This document shows, piece by piece, positions 49,386-57,756 of a DNA stretch of 64,000 bases (position 1 is its first letter; the number at the start of each line of letters is the position of its first letter). Under the pieces are notes generated by a model. The model made no database searches, was not told the DNA's origin, and saw only the letters and a program-made list of their open reading frames with translations. The stretch is from DAOTVC01 sp034437215 (lineage in GTDB: Bacteria; Chloroflexota; Anaerolineae; B4-G1; SLSP01): positions 1 through 64,000 of the forward strand of contig DAOTVC010000076.1 of the NCBI GenBank assembly GCA_034437215.1, given 5' to 3'. The position numbers and the translations under genes were made by a program.

Positions 49386-50249
49386 CTACCCACCCTTGAT
49401 GGAGCCCGCGAGAATACCACGGACGAAGAAGCGCTGCAGGGAGAAGAAGACGACGAGGGGCAGGGCCATGGAGACGACGGCGGCGGCGGGCAGGAGGTAG
49501 GCTTGGGCCCCGAGCGAGTTCACGAGGTTGGCGACGCGGACGGTGAGCGGGGCGACGCGGGGTGTGCCCCCCAGGTAGATGAGGGCGACGAGCAGGTCGT
49601 TCCAGACCCAGAGGAACTGAAAGATGGCCAGGGCCGCCAGGGAGGGGACGGAGAGGGGGAGGGCCAAGCGTGTGAAGGCGGTGAAGAAGGAGGCGCCGTC
49701 GAGATAGGCGGACTCGAAGAGCTCGCTGGGGAGGGAGCCGAAGAAGTTGCGCAGCAGGTAGACGGCGAAGGGAAGGCCGTAGCCCGTGTGGGCCAGCCAG
49801 ATCCCCAGGAAGGTCCCGTTGAGGCCCAAGGAGGTGTAGATGGAGTAGACGGGGACGAAGGTCATCTGCAAGGGGACCACGAGGAGGCCCACGACGAGGG
49901 AGAAGAGCAGCCGGCGTCCCGGAAAATCCATCCAGGCGAAAGCGTAGGCCGCGAAGGCCGCGACGAGGATGGGGATGACGGTGGCCGGGACGGAGATGAA
50001 GAGACTGTTGCGGAAGGCGTGGGCCAAACCCTGGGCCTCCAGCACCGTCTCGTAGTTCTCCAGCGTCCACGTGGTGATGTTGAAGGGATGGGCGAAGATG
50101 TTCCACCAGCCGCTCGACCGGATGGCCTGCGGGGGGCGGAAGGAGTTGAGCAAGACGCCCATGGAGGGCAACATCCAGATAAGGGCAATGGTGATGACTA
50201 CGACGTGGAGGGGAATTCTACCCAGGAGCTTGCGCATTTTGTCACTCAT
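49386..50249 (-). CDS. Sugar ABC transporter permease (MalG-like)
   Basis: 287 residues with about six membrane helices. The EAA loop typical of importers is present near FGSLPSELFESAYLDGASFF. The ATG overlaps the stop of the first permease gene as ATGA. It belongs to the CUT1 family for oligosaccharides or other carbohydrates; the specific sugar is unknown. No ATPase gene is close, so a shared MsmX-type ATPase encoded elsewhere is expected. Confidence 0.93.
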   Translation of the reverse strand: MSDKMRKLLGRIPLHVVVITIALIWMLPSMGVLLNSFRPPQAIRSSGWWNIFAHPFNITTWTLENYETVLEAQGLAHAFRNSLFISVPATVIPILVAAFAAYAFAWMDFPGRRLLFSLVVGLLVVPLQMTFVPVYSIYTSLGLNGTFLGIWLAHTGYGLPFAVYLLRNFFGSLPSELFESAYLDGASFFTAFTRLALPLSVPSLAALAIFQFLWVWNDLLVALIYLGGTPRVAPLTVRVANLVNSLGAQAYLLPAAAVVSMALPLVVFFSLQRFFVRGILAGSIKGG

Positions 50250-51106
50250 CGTATAGCCTCCTGTTCCTGGAACCGCCGGATGTTGACAATCATGACGGGG
50301 ACGATAGCCAGCAGCAAGACGACGGCCACCGCGGCAGCGCGTCCGTCGTTGCGGTTGATGTAGAGCTGGCGGTACATCTCGTAGGCGATGACGTTGGTGT
50401 CGTAGCGCGCACCCGTCATGACGTAGATGAGATCGAAGATTTTCAGCACCATGATGATCAGCGTGGTGGTGACGACGGCGATGGTGGAGGCGATCATGGG
50501 CACCGTCACCCTCCAGAAGATCTGGAAGCCGCTGGCGCCGTCCACCTTGGCCGCGTCGATGATCTCGTCAGGGATGCCCTTGATGGCAGCCGAGAGGATG
50601 ACCATGGCGAAGCCCGTCCACATCCAGATACCCGTGGTGATGAGGGCGTAGGTGGCGATATTGCTGTTGACCAACCAGCCTACGGGTTCGAAGTTCGGGA
50701 AGAGGGAGGTGAGAACGGCGTTGAGCAGGCCGACATTGGGACGATAGTCGTAGACGTACTGCCAGATCACCCCGGCTCCTACGAAGGAGATGGCCTGCGG
50801 GAGGAAGATGATGGACTTCGCTACCGACTCGTAAGGCACCTTGTCCACCAGCACGGCGATGATAAGGCCGGCGACGACGGTCAAAGAGGTGAAGAAGATG
50901 AGCCAGAGAAGATTGTTCTTGAAGGCGCTCAACATGGGGGCGCTGGTAAAGGCGAAGACGTAGTTCTCAAACCCCACGAAGGTCTCGGAGTTGGGGCCGT
51001 AGAAGCTCAACCGGATGGTGGCGATGGTGGGGTAGATCAGGTAAAAGGCGAGAATCAGTAAGGTCGGTCCGATGTAGAACCAGGAACGCAGCCCAGCCTT
51101 CCGCAT
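50246..51106 (-). CDS. Sugar ABC transporter permease (MalF-like)
   Basis: 286 residues with six membrane segments (first RSWFYIGPTLLILAFYLIYP). The EAA loop is around IKGIPDEIIDAAKVDGASGF. It is the partner of the MalG-like permease. AAAGGAG before the ATG. It lies 153 bases after the binding-protein gene, the gap holding strong stem-loops that may limit read-through and keep the binding protein mRNA in excess. Confidence 0.93.
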   Translation of the reverse strand: MRKAGLRSWFYIGPTLLILAFYLIYPTIATIRLSFYGPNSETFVGFENYVFAFTSAPMLSAFKNNLLWLIFFTSLTVVAGLIIAVLVDKVPYESVAKSIIFLPQAISFVGAGVIWQYVYDYRPNVGLLNAVLTSLFPNFEPVGWLVNSNIATYALITTGIWMWTGFAMVILSAAIKGIPDEIIDAAKVDGASGFQIFWRVTVPMIASTIAVVTTTLIIMVLKIFDLIYVMTGARYDTNVIAYEMYRQLYINRNDGRAAAVAVVLLLAIVPVMIVNIRRFQEQEAIR

Positions 51107-51149
51107 TGAAGTGCTCCTTTCTCTGTGTGAATATCAGGTCTGCTTGCGA

Positions 51150-51246
51150 CGGGATGCGTGTTGCGCCTTTGAGGAGACCGCAACACGCATCCCGGACTTA
51201 GGTATGGAGCCGCCGCTGCGGCAGAGAACGCCGTAACGGCCGGCTC
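51150..51246. repeat. Stem-loop and cruciform between binding protein and permease
   Basis: A perfect 16-bp stem CGGGATGCGTGTTGCG (51150-51165) with its complement at 51179-51194 and a 13-base loop, then an outer stem GAGCCG/CGGCTC (51207-51246) enclosing GCCGC-T-GCGGC and GCCGT-A-ACGGC. The second half has the same outer stem with two inner hairpins as the insertion element at 29338-29387. Confidence 0.85.
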
Positions 51247-51259
51247 GATTGATCAACGT

Positions 51260-52711
51260 TTAGTAGTTTTCCTCGGCGACGCTCTCGATATTCTGTAGAA
51301 TGCTGTCCAACTGATCGGGGTTCTCCACGTACTCGAGGATGCCGGACCAGAAGGCGTCGTTGACGGCGGACGGCATGAGATCCGAGGCGTCGAAGCGTAC
51401 GACATCGGCCTCGACGAGAACCTCTGCGGCCTGCTGCGTCAGTTGATCGGGATAGATCTCCGGAGCGACGTTCCGGTTGGTGGCGATGAAGCCGCCGCGC
51501 TCGGCCCAGATGCTCTGGGCGTCATCGGTCGCCAGCCAGCGCATCAGACAGCGGGCTGCCGGCTCGTCGTTGAAGAGCCCGAAGAGGTCGCCCGCCACGA
51601 GGGCCGGTGTGCCGTACTGCTCGTCGATGGGCGGGAAGGCGAAGTAGTCGAAGTCTTCGATGGGCTGGGCGTCAGGGAACTGGTCCTGGATGAAGCTCTG
51701 GATGAAGATGGCCTGGCGGTGCATGTAGCAGCCCGGCGGTTCCTGTAACATGGGATAGACAGACTCACCGAAGCCGGTAGCCAGCACAGCGGTCGTGCCC
51801 CCTTGGACCATATCGCCGTCGGTGGCGACCTGTCCGAAGATCTCCCAGGCATTGCGTACGGCTTCGTCGGTCCAGGGGATCTCGTGTTGCCACCACTGGT
51901 CGTAGACCTCAGGTCCCGCAGTGCGCAACATGATGTCCTCGATCCAGTCGGTGCCGGGCCAGCCGCTCGCGGCGCCGCTCTCCAGCCCCAGGCACCAGGG
52001 CGCGTTGCCGTCGTCGATGATGGTCTGTGAGAGCTCCATCATCTCGTCCCAGCTCTCCTCGGGGATCTCGTACCCGGCCTCCTCAAAATTAGGAGGGCTG
52101 TACCAGACGAGGCTTTTGATCGCGGCCTTCGTGAAGATACCGTAGAGGCCGCCGTCGAAGGTCGCCAGGTCGATCCAGGTGTCGGCGTAGTCCTCCTGCA
52201 GCATCTCCATGTCCATGAAGGTGCTCAGATCCACCAGATAGCCCTCATCGGCGTACTGGCGCAGCTGACCGGGGCCGGGCAGACCGGCGATGTCGGGCGG
52301 GTTGCCGCCCTCGACGCGCGTGGTCAGCACGGCGTTCAGGTCACGGGTGCCCTCGTAATCCATCATGGCGCCCGTGGCTTCCTCCCAGGGCGCGACCATG
52401 GCCTCGAAACTTTCCAGCTCGTCGCCGCCCCAGACGGCGAGAACGTTGACCGTCTCGCCGGAGATGTCCTCCTCACAACTGAAGGCCATCTCCTCTTCCA
52501 TCTCCTCCGTCGGCATGGCCTCTTCCGTCTCCTCGGCCATCTCCTCCGTCGGTGTAGGCTCTTCGGTCATCTCTTCTGTGGGCTCTTCTGTCATCTCTTC
52601 TGTGGGCTCTTCGGTCATCTGCTCGGTGGGCTCCTCGCCGTTACAGGCGCTCAGGAGCATGCTCGCCACCAGCAGGACGCTGACGAGAACCCAAAGTGTG
52701 CGTTTGAACAT
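51260..52711 (-). CDS. Sugar-binding lipoprotein of ABC transporter
   Basis: 483 residues. Lipobox LLSAC followed by an acidic T-E-E-P repeat linker of about 45 residues encoded by a 24-bp tandem repeat (52561-52632). The rest is an extracellular solute-binding protein of family 1 (SBP_bac_1): VNVLAVWGGDELESFEAMV, the ANPPDIAGLPGPGQL-like segment GGNPPDIAGLPGPGQ, and the C-terminal AARCLMRWLATDDAQSIW. Cluster D binding proteins take up oligosaccharides. The GGAGG site lies ten bases before the ATG. It is the first gene of the operon with two permeases. Confidence 0.93.
   Translation of the reverse strand: MFKRTLWVLVSVLLVASMLLSACNGEEPTEQMTEEPTEEMTEEPTEEMTEEPTPTEEMAEETEEAMPTEEMEEEMAFSCEEDISGETVNVLAVWGGDELESFEAMVAPWEEATGAMMDYEGTRDLNAVLTTRVEGGNPPDIAGLPGPGQLRQYADEGYLVDLSTFMDMEMLQEDYADTWIDLATFDGGLYGIFTKAAIKSLVWYSPPNFEEAGYEIPEESWDEMMELSQTIIDDGNAPWCLGLESGAASGWPGTDWIEDIMLRTAGPEVYDQWWQHEIPWTDEAVRNAWEIFGQVATDGDMVQGGTTAVLATGFGESVYPMLQEPPGCYMHRQAIFIQSFIQDQFPDAQPIEDFDYFAFPPIDEQYGTPALVAGDLFGLFNDEPAARCLMRWLATDDAQSIWAERGGFIATNRNVAPEIYPDQLTQQAAEVLVEADVVRFDASDLMPSAVNDAFWSGILEYVENPDQLDSILQNIESVAEENY
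52561..52632. repeat. 24-bp tandem repeat in the binding-protein linker
   Basis: Three 24-base units (52561-52584, 52585-52608, 52609-52632), the first two differing at one base and the third at three or four. They encode M-T-E-E-P-T-E-E steps of the linker between lipobox and binding domain. Confidence 0.85.
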
Positions 52712-52898
52712 CTTGACGTACCCTCCTTCTGACTACGAAAACAGTATCTGTGTTGTTCTCCGGGCCTGGTTTAGACGGCGCCGGCGATTATGTCTCGGGG
52801 TGTCTGCGCTGACCGGATGCGATGGTACCCCTCGTGCGGCAGATTCCAGTCTCCCCTCACCTCCTCTCGTAGCGTTGGTGACCCTCCATCTTTGGACC

Positions 52899-53171
52899 TT
52901 AAGGCCCGTAGTTCTCCGCCAGGTAGTCCACGAGGACCTCTTTCTCCTCCACGTTCAGTTCCGCGCCCAGCTCGATCATCCGTTCCACCGTCTCCTCCCA
53001 CTCGGCCTCGGTCTTCTCCTCATCTGTGACGCGCTGCAGGTCGTGGCACTCGATGCAACGGGTCTGGAGCAGTGTCTCCCCATCGGGGACGTCGGTACCG
53101 GCACCGTCGGTGCCGCAGGCACTCAGGATCAGCAGCGCAATGATAATTACGAGTATAAGCGTTCTTCGCAT
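52899..53171 (-). CDS. Small c-type cytochrome lipoprotein
   Basis: 90 residues with lipobox LILSAC and one haem-binding CIECH (C-x-x-C-H) in a short monohaem domain; a possible distal Met lies in ERMIELGAEL. The C-terminus VLVDYLAENYGP is typical of cytochrome c of the small class. It should be exported and lipid-anchored, carrying electrons at the outer side of the membrane. The ATG is preceded by AAAGGAG. The redox partner is unknown. Confidence 0.88.
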   Translation of the reverse strand: MRRTLILVIIIALLILSACGTDGAGTDVPDGETLLQTRCIECHDLQRVTDEEKTEAEWEETVERMIELGAELNVEEKEVLVDYLAENYGP

Positions 53172-53262
53172 TCGTAGATCTCTCCTTTGTGTGAAGCCTT
53201 TGAATGAATGGCTGTGGCTACAGTGACTGAATTACAAAAGGGCTCACCTTGCATGACGCCTG

Positions 53263-53973
53263 TCACACGTCCCCATACACGGCAATGCTGGCCCCACTGA
53301 TGGCCTCGCCGGCCTCCGAGCAGAGAAAGCGCATCGTCGCAGCGATGTCCTGAGGTGAGACCCAACGGCTGGGATCGGGCTTGGAGATGTAGTGGCGGTT
53401 GGCAGGGGTATCGATGATGCTGGGTAGAATAGCGTTAGCCGTCACGCCCGTGCCCTTGGTCTCCAGGGCGATGACCTCCGTGAGCGTAATCAGAGCGCGC
53501 TTGGAGACGTCGTAGGAGGCTTCGTGGGGCTTGGGTTGCACGGCACCCCTGGAGCTGATGTGGACGATGCGGCCCCACCCGGTCTCCAGCATGTGAGGGA
53601 GCACGGCGCGCGAGAGTAGGAACGCCGACTGCAGGTTGACCCGCAGCAGCCGGTTCCACGCCTCGATGGAGGTCTCGTGGACGGGATCGCCCCCCTGCCA
53701 CGTCCCCACGTTGTTGAGGAGGACGTGTAGCCCTCCCCACCTCTCCACGATCTCCTCGACGAGCTCCTGAACGCCCTCCGGGTGTGTGACATCGGCGGCC
53801 TGGTGATAGAGCCGGGACTCGGGCAGCCCCGTCTCCTCCGCGAGCATCGCCAGAGCCTCCGGTGACGTGCTGGTCAGGGCCAGCGCTGCGTCCGTCCGCG
53901 CGAACTCGCGGGCAACGGCGGTTCCCAGCCCCCCGGTGGCTCCTGTGATAAGAACTACGCGATCTTCTAGCAT
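53263..53973 (-). CDS. Short-chain dehydrogenase/reductase
   Basis: 236 residues of classical SDR type. NAD(P)-binding TGATGGLG at residues of about 10-17, NNVG at about 88-91, catalytic Ser in HISSRG and Tyr/Lys in YDVSKRAL. Residue 36-39 (TSTS) suggests NADP preference. No clear ribosome site before the ATG. It follows the ferredoxin operon with a stem-loop between. Substrate unknown; FabG-like reduction is not supported by context. Confidence 0.9.
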   Translation of the reverse strand: MLEDRVVLITGATGGLGTAVAREFARTDAALALTSTSPEALAMLAEETGLPESRLYHQAADVTHPEGVQELVEEIVERWGGLHVLLNNVGTWQGGDPVHETSIEAWNRLLRVNLQSAFLLSRAVLPHMLETGWGRIVHISSRGAVQPKPHEASYDVSKRALITLTEVIALETKGTGVTANAILPSIIDTPANRHYISKPDPSRWVSPQDIAATMRFLCSEAGEAISGASIAVYGDV

Positions 53974-53985
53974 AAGAATTGGCGG

Positions 53986-54018
53986 GAGCTGTAGCCGGGG
54001 CGACGCAGGCTACAGCTC
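53986..54018. repeat. 11-bp stem-loop between ferredoxin and SDR genes
   Basis: GAGCTGTAGCC (53986-53996), 11-base loop, GGCTACAGCTC (54008-54018). It is not followed by a T-run on the minus strand. It may separate or stabilise the messages of the adjoining genes. Confidence 0.8.
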
Positions 54019-54139
54019 ACCAACCCTCCTTTCGTGTGAGGGCCCCCGAAGACGACAGCCGCCCCGGATGAAGAGGTGTGGGGGCCCTCAACCTGCACGA
54101 CACGTGCCCTCCCCCGAGTTCTCTACCCCCTGAGGCTCC

Positions 54140-54379
54140 TCAAGCCTCGGTGACGTGGATGATCTCGACGGGGCAGCCGTCAGCGGCTTCCGTCACGCAC
54201 TCCTCCAGGTCAGCCGGAGCCAGCCCCTCGTCGACGGCGTCGTCGACCCGGTACTCCTCCACTACCTGGCTCAATTCGTCCTCCGGGCTCGATTCGAAAA
54301 ACTCAGGGCACGTGCTCCAGCACACACCACAGATGATGCATTCATCGCGATCGATGGTGACCTTGTACTTCTCTGCCAT
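54140..54379 (-). CDS. Monocluster [4Fe-4S] ferredoxin
   Basis: 79 residues, resembling the Thermotoga-type ferredoxin. Cluster ligands are in CIICGVC (three Cys) and the distal CPVEII; two other Cys (STCPEFF and the Cys in EECVTEA) are placed where that family has a disulfide. An insertion of acidic residues lies between, longer than usual. ATG preceded by AAGGAG-type GGAGG. It is the last gene of a small operon with a PAS protein and a flavin-type protein, so it may donate electrons to one of these. Confidence 0.92.
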   Translation of the reverse strand: MAEKYKVTIDRDECIICGVCWSTCPEFFESSPEDELSQVVEEYRVDDAVDEGLAPADLEECVTEAADGCPVEIIHVTEA

Positions 54380-54401
54380 TGAAACCTCCTTGACTGAATA
54401 G

Positions 54402-54824
54402 TTACTCTGATGGGGAAGGGAGATCGAGCAAACGCTTCTCCCCCTCGAGATCCTGAATCTCGGTGACGTTCTGGGTCACTTCTACGCACCCCAGGTATTC
54501 ACCCTCGGGGTCACGCAGAGCGTAGTACTCGATAAGGATCTTCTGGGGCTTCTCCTGGGAATCCGGCTTCATATCGATCCAGAAGCGAGCCTTCTCCCTC
54601 TCTCCCGCTTTCATCTCCTCGAGGAGTCTTTCCACCTTGTCGAGGCTCTGTTGGGGATGACAGTTGCGGACATCCCGTCCCACGACCCCCTTGGGACGTT
54701 TGAAGACGCGCGTCTCGTGCTTGTTCCACGCCAGCACCTGATCCTCGGCATCGATGACGGAAAACTCAATGGGTACGCTCTCTAAAAGTGCTTTTAACAC
54801 CGGTTGGGGCAGTTCTCCGATCAT
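54402..54824 (-). CDS. Single-PAS protein of the DUF438-associated type
   Basis: 140 residues, one PAS domain from about 12 to 125. Its core NKHETRVFKRPKGVVGRDVRNCHP is the pattern of PAS domains found at the end of DUF438 proteins, with a Cys-His-Pro. It has no output domain, so it might sense redox or bind a cofactor and act on a neighbour. AAGGAG four bases before the ATG. Encoded 22 bases upstream of the ferredoxin gene. Confidence 0.85.
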   Translation of the reverse strand: MIGELPQPVLKALLESVPIEFSVIDAEDQVLAWNKHETRVFKRPKGVVGRDVRNCHPQQSLDKVERLLEEMKAGEREKARFWIDMKPDSQEKPQKILIEYYALRDPEGEYLGCVEVTQNVTEIQDLEGEKRLLDLPSPSE

Positions 54825-54839
54825 AGTTCTCCTTGGAGT

Positions 54840-55079
54840 CTACACTTCCACCATGAACTGGCGCACGTGATAGTCCCACTCACGCGTCTCCAGATCAATC
54901 ACCGTCTGGTCGTCCTGCTGGACGACCGTGGCTTGAACGTGCCCGCCGCCGCCTTCCAGTCGCATGCAACAGGCGCTCTCTTGCTGTAGGGTGAGCCCCA
55001 ACCCCTGTTCTCCGAAGTAGGTCTCGAGCCTCTCCAACGCTTCGCTGGGGCTCAGGTCGGTCTCGATGCTGTAGCGCAT
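54840..55079 (-). CDS. Small conserved-looking protein, unknown
   Basis: 79 residues, AAGGAG six bases before the ATG and only 15 bases before the PAS gene. Sequence begins MRYSIETDLSPSEALERLE and holds a Cys pair (SACCMRLEGGGG). A beta-alpha-beta start and a central glycine run suggest a small alpha/beta fold. I do not recognise the family. Its placement in the operon makes a role with the PAS or ferredoxin plausible. Confidence 0.72.
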   Translation of the reverse strand: MRYSIETDLSPSEALERLETYFGEQGLGLTLQQESACCMRLEGGGGHVQATVVQQDDQTVIDLETREWDYHVRQFMVEV

Positions 55080-55136
55080 TCCGCTCTCCTTGAGAAGTAG
55101 TTCAACAGGCTCGGCAGACGCTTCCGGAGGTGCTGT

Positions 55137-55589
55137 CTACACCTCCAACACCGTCGCCCTATATTTGGCCGAGAAGAGGTAGTCGCTGGTTTTCTCCGGC
55201 TCCACATCGTCGTGAGGAGCGTGGCTGAAGAGCAGGACCTGGTCCACTCGGACGCGCAGCGATTTCGCGCTCTGCCCAAAGGTCGGAGGGTCCCTGTGTG
55301 GGTGGAGGATGCCCTCCAAAACCGTCACGGTTTCGACCTCTCCGAGCATCTGGTAACCCCTATCGGTAGCGATGTCCCAGACCACGATCGTGACCTTGGG
55401 ATTCTGTTGGAGGTTGGCCTCAACCAGGGGGCAGAACCAGTCTGAGAGATCGATGTGCCGGTCGGAGGCGAGGGCAAACTCACCTACCGAGGTAAGGTGC
55501 GGCCAGCCCCGAGCATCGGCGGTCGTGATAAAGACGTGCTGCCTCTCCTGAGCCATTGCTACCGCTTGGCTAAACAGTTCGGTATTCAT
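55137..55589 (-). CDS. Pyridoxamine 5'-phosphate oxidase-like split-barrel protein
   Basis: 150 residues, one split-barrel (PPOX/FMN-binding) domain: TADARGWPHLTSVGEFALA, the next strand DRHIDLSDWFCPLVEANLQQNP and VTIVVWDIATDRGYQMLGEVE. Family members bind FMN, F420 or haem. The GGGGG site lies five bases before the ATG. First gene of an operon of a 79-residue protein, a PAS protein and a ferredoxin, suggesting flavin-linked electron transfer. Confidence 0.88.
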   Translation of the reverse strand: MNTELFSQAVAMAQERQHVFITTADARGWPHLTSVGEFALASDRHIDLSDWFCPLVEANLQQNPKVTIVVWDIATDRGYQMLGEVETVTVLEGILHPHRDPPTFGQSAKSLRVRVDQVLLFSHAPHDDVEPEKTSDYLFSAKYRATVLEV

Positions 55590-55771
55590 GGTTTCCCCCT
55601 ATTCTATTTGGGTCGCGGCTACCCATTCAATGAAGTGAGCGACTATCTCTCCCCGCGGGGGCGAATAGACACTCTGTTTTCTCTTCGCTGAACACACCCC
55701 CCTGCTCGGCAGGGGTAGTAGCGCAAGGAAGAGACGACACTTGGGCAAGTAAGGGCCGACGTAGTCGTGGA

Positions 55772-56203
55772 TCAATGGATAGGCGCGGACGCCGGTAGGT
55801 TGGAGAGTTTCTGTCCGTGCACGGAGCGGATAGCAGCGGCGAGCTCGTCAATGGTGACGTCCTTTAAGAGATAGTGGGATGCGCCTGCTTGGAGTGCCTT
55901 GTGCAGGATCGTCTCATCGTAGAAGCTGGTCAGCACAATTACTTGCGTGTATGGGTGAATGCGGCGAATTTCCCGTGTGGCGGCGACGCCGTCCATCTGC
56001 GGCATCAACAGGTCCAGCAAAACGATATCGGGCTCCAGCTCCTTGCAGAGCTTCAAAGCCTCTTGACCGTTATGGGCGGCCCCCACGAGCTCCAGGTCAT
56101 CGAAGACCTCGAGAAAGATGGAGAGACTGCTGCGGATCTGATCATGATCATCCGCTATTAGCACCCGAATTGGATCTGTTTTAGCCAGGGAGATTGCGCT
56201 CAT
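55772..56203 (-). CDS. Stand-alone response-regulator receiver
   Basis: 143 residues from ATG 56203; ATG 56245 would add 14 residues, and neither has a ribosome site. A complete NarL-type receiver: acidic pair in LIADDHDQ, phosphoacceptor Asp in IVLLDLLMP, Thr/Ser in VLTSF and Lys in LLKDVT. No DNA-binding domain follows; the frame ends 20 residues past the receiver. The sequence after the stop shows no LuxR-type helix-turn-helix, so it is a stand-alone regulator or a truncated NarL protein. No kinase gene is adjacent. Confidence 0.85.
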   Translation of the reverse strand: MSAISLAKTDPIRVLIADDHDQIRSSLSIFLEVFDDLELVGAAHNGQEALKLCKELEPDIVLLDLLMPQMDGVAATREIRRIHPYTQVIVLTSFYDETILHKALQAGASHYLLKDVTIDELAAAIRSVHGQKLSNLPASAPIH

Positions 56204-56481
56204 AGTCTTATGGTACAACAAGGAGGCTTGAAATGCTTCCGGCATTCAGGGGAATTACCCCGTGACGGGTGGATGATTTACCCATCGTCCAGATGGGGGA
56301 TTTCTCTATCGGTCAGGTGACCGGTCGGCTTGCAACGGGTGTGGCTCCCTGAGCCGCTTTCAGCGCTGGCCCGCATAACCGCAACCACAATCCTCTTCTC
56401 GCCTGGTTGAAGTCGCGTTTCACGGCAGGTTCTGTGCGGGGATTGCGAAACTGTGACGGGCGCCCCGAGGAGGGAACGCGG

Positions 56482-56509
56482 TTGACAAAATAAGCGAGCC
56501 GGTTATAAT
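56482..56509 (+). promoter_or_regulatory. Consensus promoter of the ribosomal protein operon
   Basis: TTGACA (56482-56487), 16-base spacer and TATAAT (56504-56509), both hexamers perfect. It stands 62 bases before the rplU start and fits a strongly expressed operon. Confidence 0.92.
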
Positions 56510-56517
56510 ACTCGGGC

Positions 56518-56542
56518 AGCCGAACCCCCCTTGGGCTCGGCT
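56518..56542 (+). promoter_or_regulatory. L21-type leader hairpin
   Basis: AGCCGA and TCGGCT form a stem with a small inner CCC/GGG helix in the mRNA leader. Ribosomal leader structures in front of rplU are known in several phyla as autoregulatory sites; here regulation is inferred from position only. Confidence 0.5.
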
Positions 56543-56570
56543 CCTATTGTGTATGTCGGGAGGAAGCATC

Positions 56571-56888
56571 GTGTACGCAGTTATTAGATCAGGTTCACAT
56601 CAATACAAGGCTACGGTAGGGAGTGAGATCGTTATCGAGAAGCTCCCTGATGACGTGGGTGAGCAGATTGAGCTCCACGAGGTCTATCTGGTCTCCGACG
56701 GGGACGAAGTTCACGTCGGGCACCCCACGGTACCGGGCGCTGTCGTTCGCGCGACCATCCTGGAGCAGTTCCGCGGTCCTAAGGTGCGCATCTTCAAGCA
56801 CCATCCGCGGAAGCGCTATCGCTTGCGGAAGGGTCATCGCCAGGACTACATGCGCCTGCGGATTGACGAGATTGTGAAGGGAGCGTAG
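56571..56888 (+). CDS. rplU: Ribosomal protein bL21
   Basis: 105 residues from GTG 56571 with GGAGG seven bases upstream; an in-frame ATG earlier lies in the leader. Core: [20 protein letters not shown] and the basic C-terminal [26 protein letters not shown] motif of L21. Structural protein of the large subunit. First gene of rplU-rpmA-rpmE. Confidence 0.96.
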   Translation: MYAVIRSGSHQYKATVGSEIVIEKLPDDVGEQIELHEVYLVSDGDEVHVGHPTVPGAVVRATILEQFRGPKVRIFKHHPRKRYRLRKGHRQDYMRLRIDEIVKGA

Positions 56889-56893
56889 GAGCT

Positions 56894-57157
56894 ATGGCGC
56901 GTAAGAAGGCCACAGGCACGAACGGGCGCGACAGCATCGCCAAGCGCCGGGGCGTCAAAAAGTACGGTGGTCAACGTGTGCGGACGGGGCACATCCTCGT
57001 GCGCCAGGTTGGCGAACATATCAAGGCCGGCGAGAACGTCGGGGTGGGTAGGGACTACACCCTCTACGCGTTGGCCGACGGTATTGTGCGCTACGACGTC
57101 CGACACGGGCGCAAGCGGGTCAACGTGGATATGTATGAGGGAGGGGCTGAGGCATGA
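56894..57157 (+). CDS. rpmA: Ribosomal protein bL27
   Basis: 87 residues beginning [20 protein letters not shown], the L27 pattern with the glycine-rich, basic N-terminus and [16 protein letters not shown]. The N-terminus reaches toward the peptidyl-transferase centre in other bacteria. No cleaved leader is visible. It starts five bases after rplU and its stop overlaps rpmE (ATGA). Confidence 0.96.
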   Translation: MARKKATGTNGRDSIAKRRGVKKYGGQRVRTGHILVRQVGEHIKAGENVGVGRDYTLYALADGIVRYDVRHGRKRVNVDMYEGGAEA

Positions 57158-57657
57158 GGTCCGATCTTCATCCCAAATGGTATCCCGAGGCCAAGGTAGT
57201 CTGCTCCTGCGGCAACAACTGGACAGTGGGAGCCACCGAGCCGGAGATCCGCACCGACGTCTGCTCTCAATGTCATCCCTTCTTCACCGGCGAGCAGCGC
57301 ATTGTGGACACCGAGGGTCAGGTCGATCGCTTCATGCGCCGCCTGGAGGCGCGCGAGGAAGTGCGGCGCGAGGCCGAACGACGGCGGGAGGCTCGCACCT
57401 CCCCTGAGGTGCCGCTGGTAGATCTGGAACTTAAGTCCCGGGTGCTGAATCTCCTGGAGGAGGCCGGCTTCGAGAAGGTCGGAGACGTTCTCGATCGTCT
57501 GGAGGAGAGCGGCGACGAGAGCCTCACGGAGATCCGCGGCTTTGGGCTCAAGGCGCTGGCCGACCTCAAGAAGACGTTGCGAGCGCGTGGCTATGTGCTA
57601 CCCGGTGACGAGGTAGAGGAAGAAGAGGCTCCACAGGAAGAAGTGGAGACCGCCTAA
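57154..57657 (+). CDS. rpmE: Ribosomal protein bL31 fused to alpha-CTD-like domain
   Basis: 167 residues, about twice the normal bL31 length. Residues 1 to about 70 are a zinc-type L31 (CSCGNNW and [10 protein letters not shown] supply four Cys; [16 protein letters not shown] is the usual C-terminal motif). A charged helical linker follows ([14 protein letters not shown]). Residues of about 88 to 150 resemble the C-terminal domain of RNA polymerase alpha: [48 protein letters not shown]. The tail is acidic. ATG 57154 overlaps rpmA. The fusion is not usual for L31, and could tie the ribosome to transcription. Confidence 0.9.
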   Translation: MRSDLHPKWYPEAKVVCSCGNNWTVGATEPEIRTDVCSQCHPFFTGEQRIVDTEGQVDRFMRRLEAREEVRREAERRREARTSPEVPLVDLELKSRVLNLLEEAGFEKVGDVLDRLEESGDESLTEIRGFGLKALADLKKTLRARGYVLPGDEVEEEEAPQEEVETA

Positions 57658-57669
57658 GAGAGCGTTCAA

Positions 57670-57702
57670 GGGCAGGACCCCGGGGTCCTGCCCTACTTTT
57701 TT
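57670..57702 (+). terminator. Intrinsic terminator after rpmE
   Basis: GGGCAGGACCCC is followed directly by GGGGTCCTGCCC (57670-57693) and then TACTTTTTT. It lies 12 bases after the rpmE stop and ends the ribosomal-protein transcript. Confidence 0.95.
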
Positions 57703-57756
57703 GCCGGTTCTGTTCCCCCCCCCTTCCCCACGCTGTCAGAAAGGTAGGGCTTTTGC

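Larger units (their letters stand above)
56204..56570. other. Divergent promoter region before rplU
   Basis: About 370 bases between the divergent receiver and rplU genes. It has the rplU promoter (56482-56509) and L21-type leader hairpin (56518-56542) at its right side. The rest is unassigned; a receiver-gene promoter must be on the left. Confidence 0.5.
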
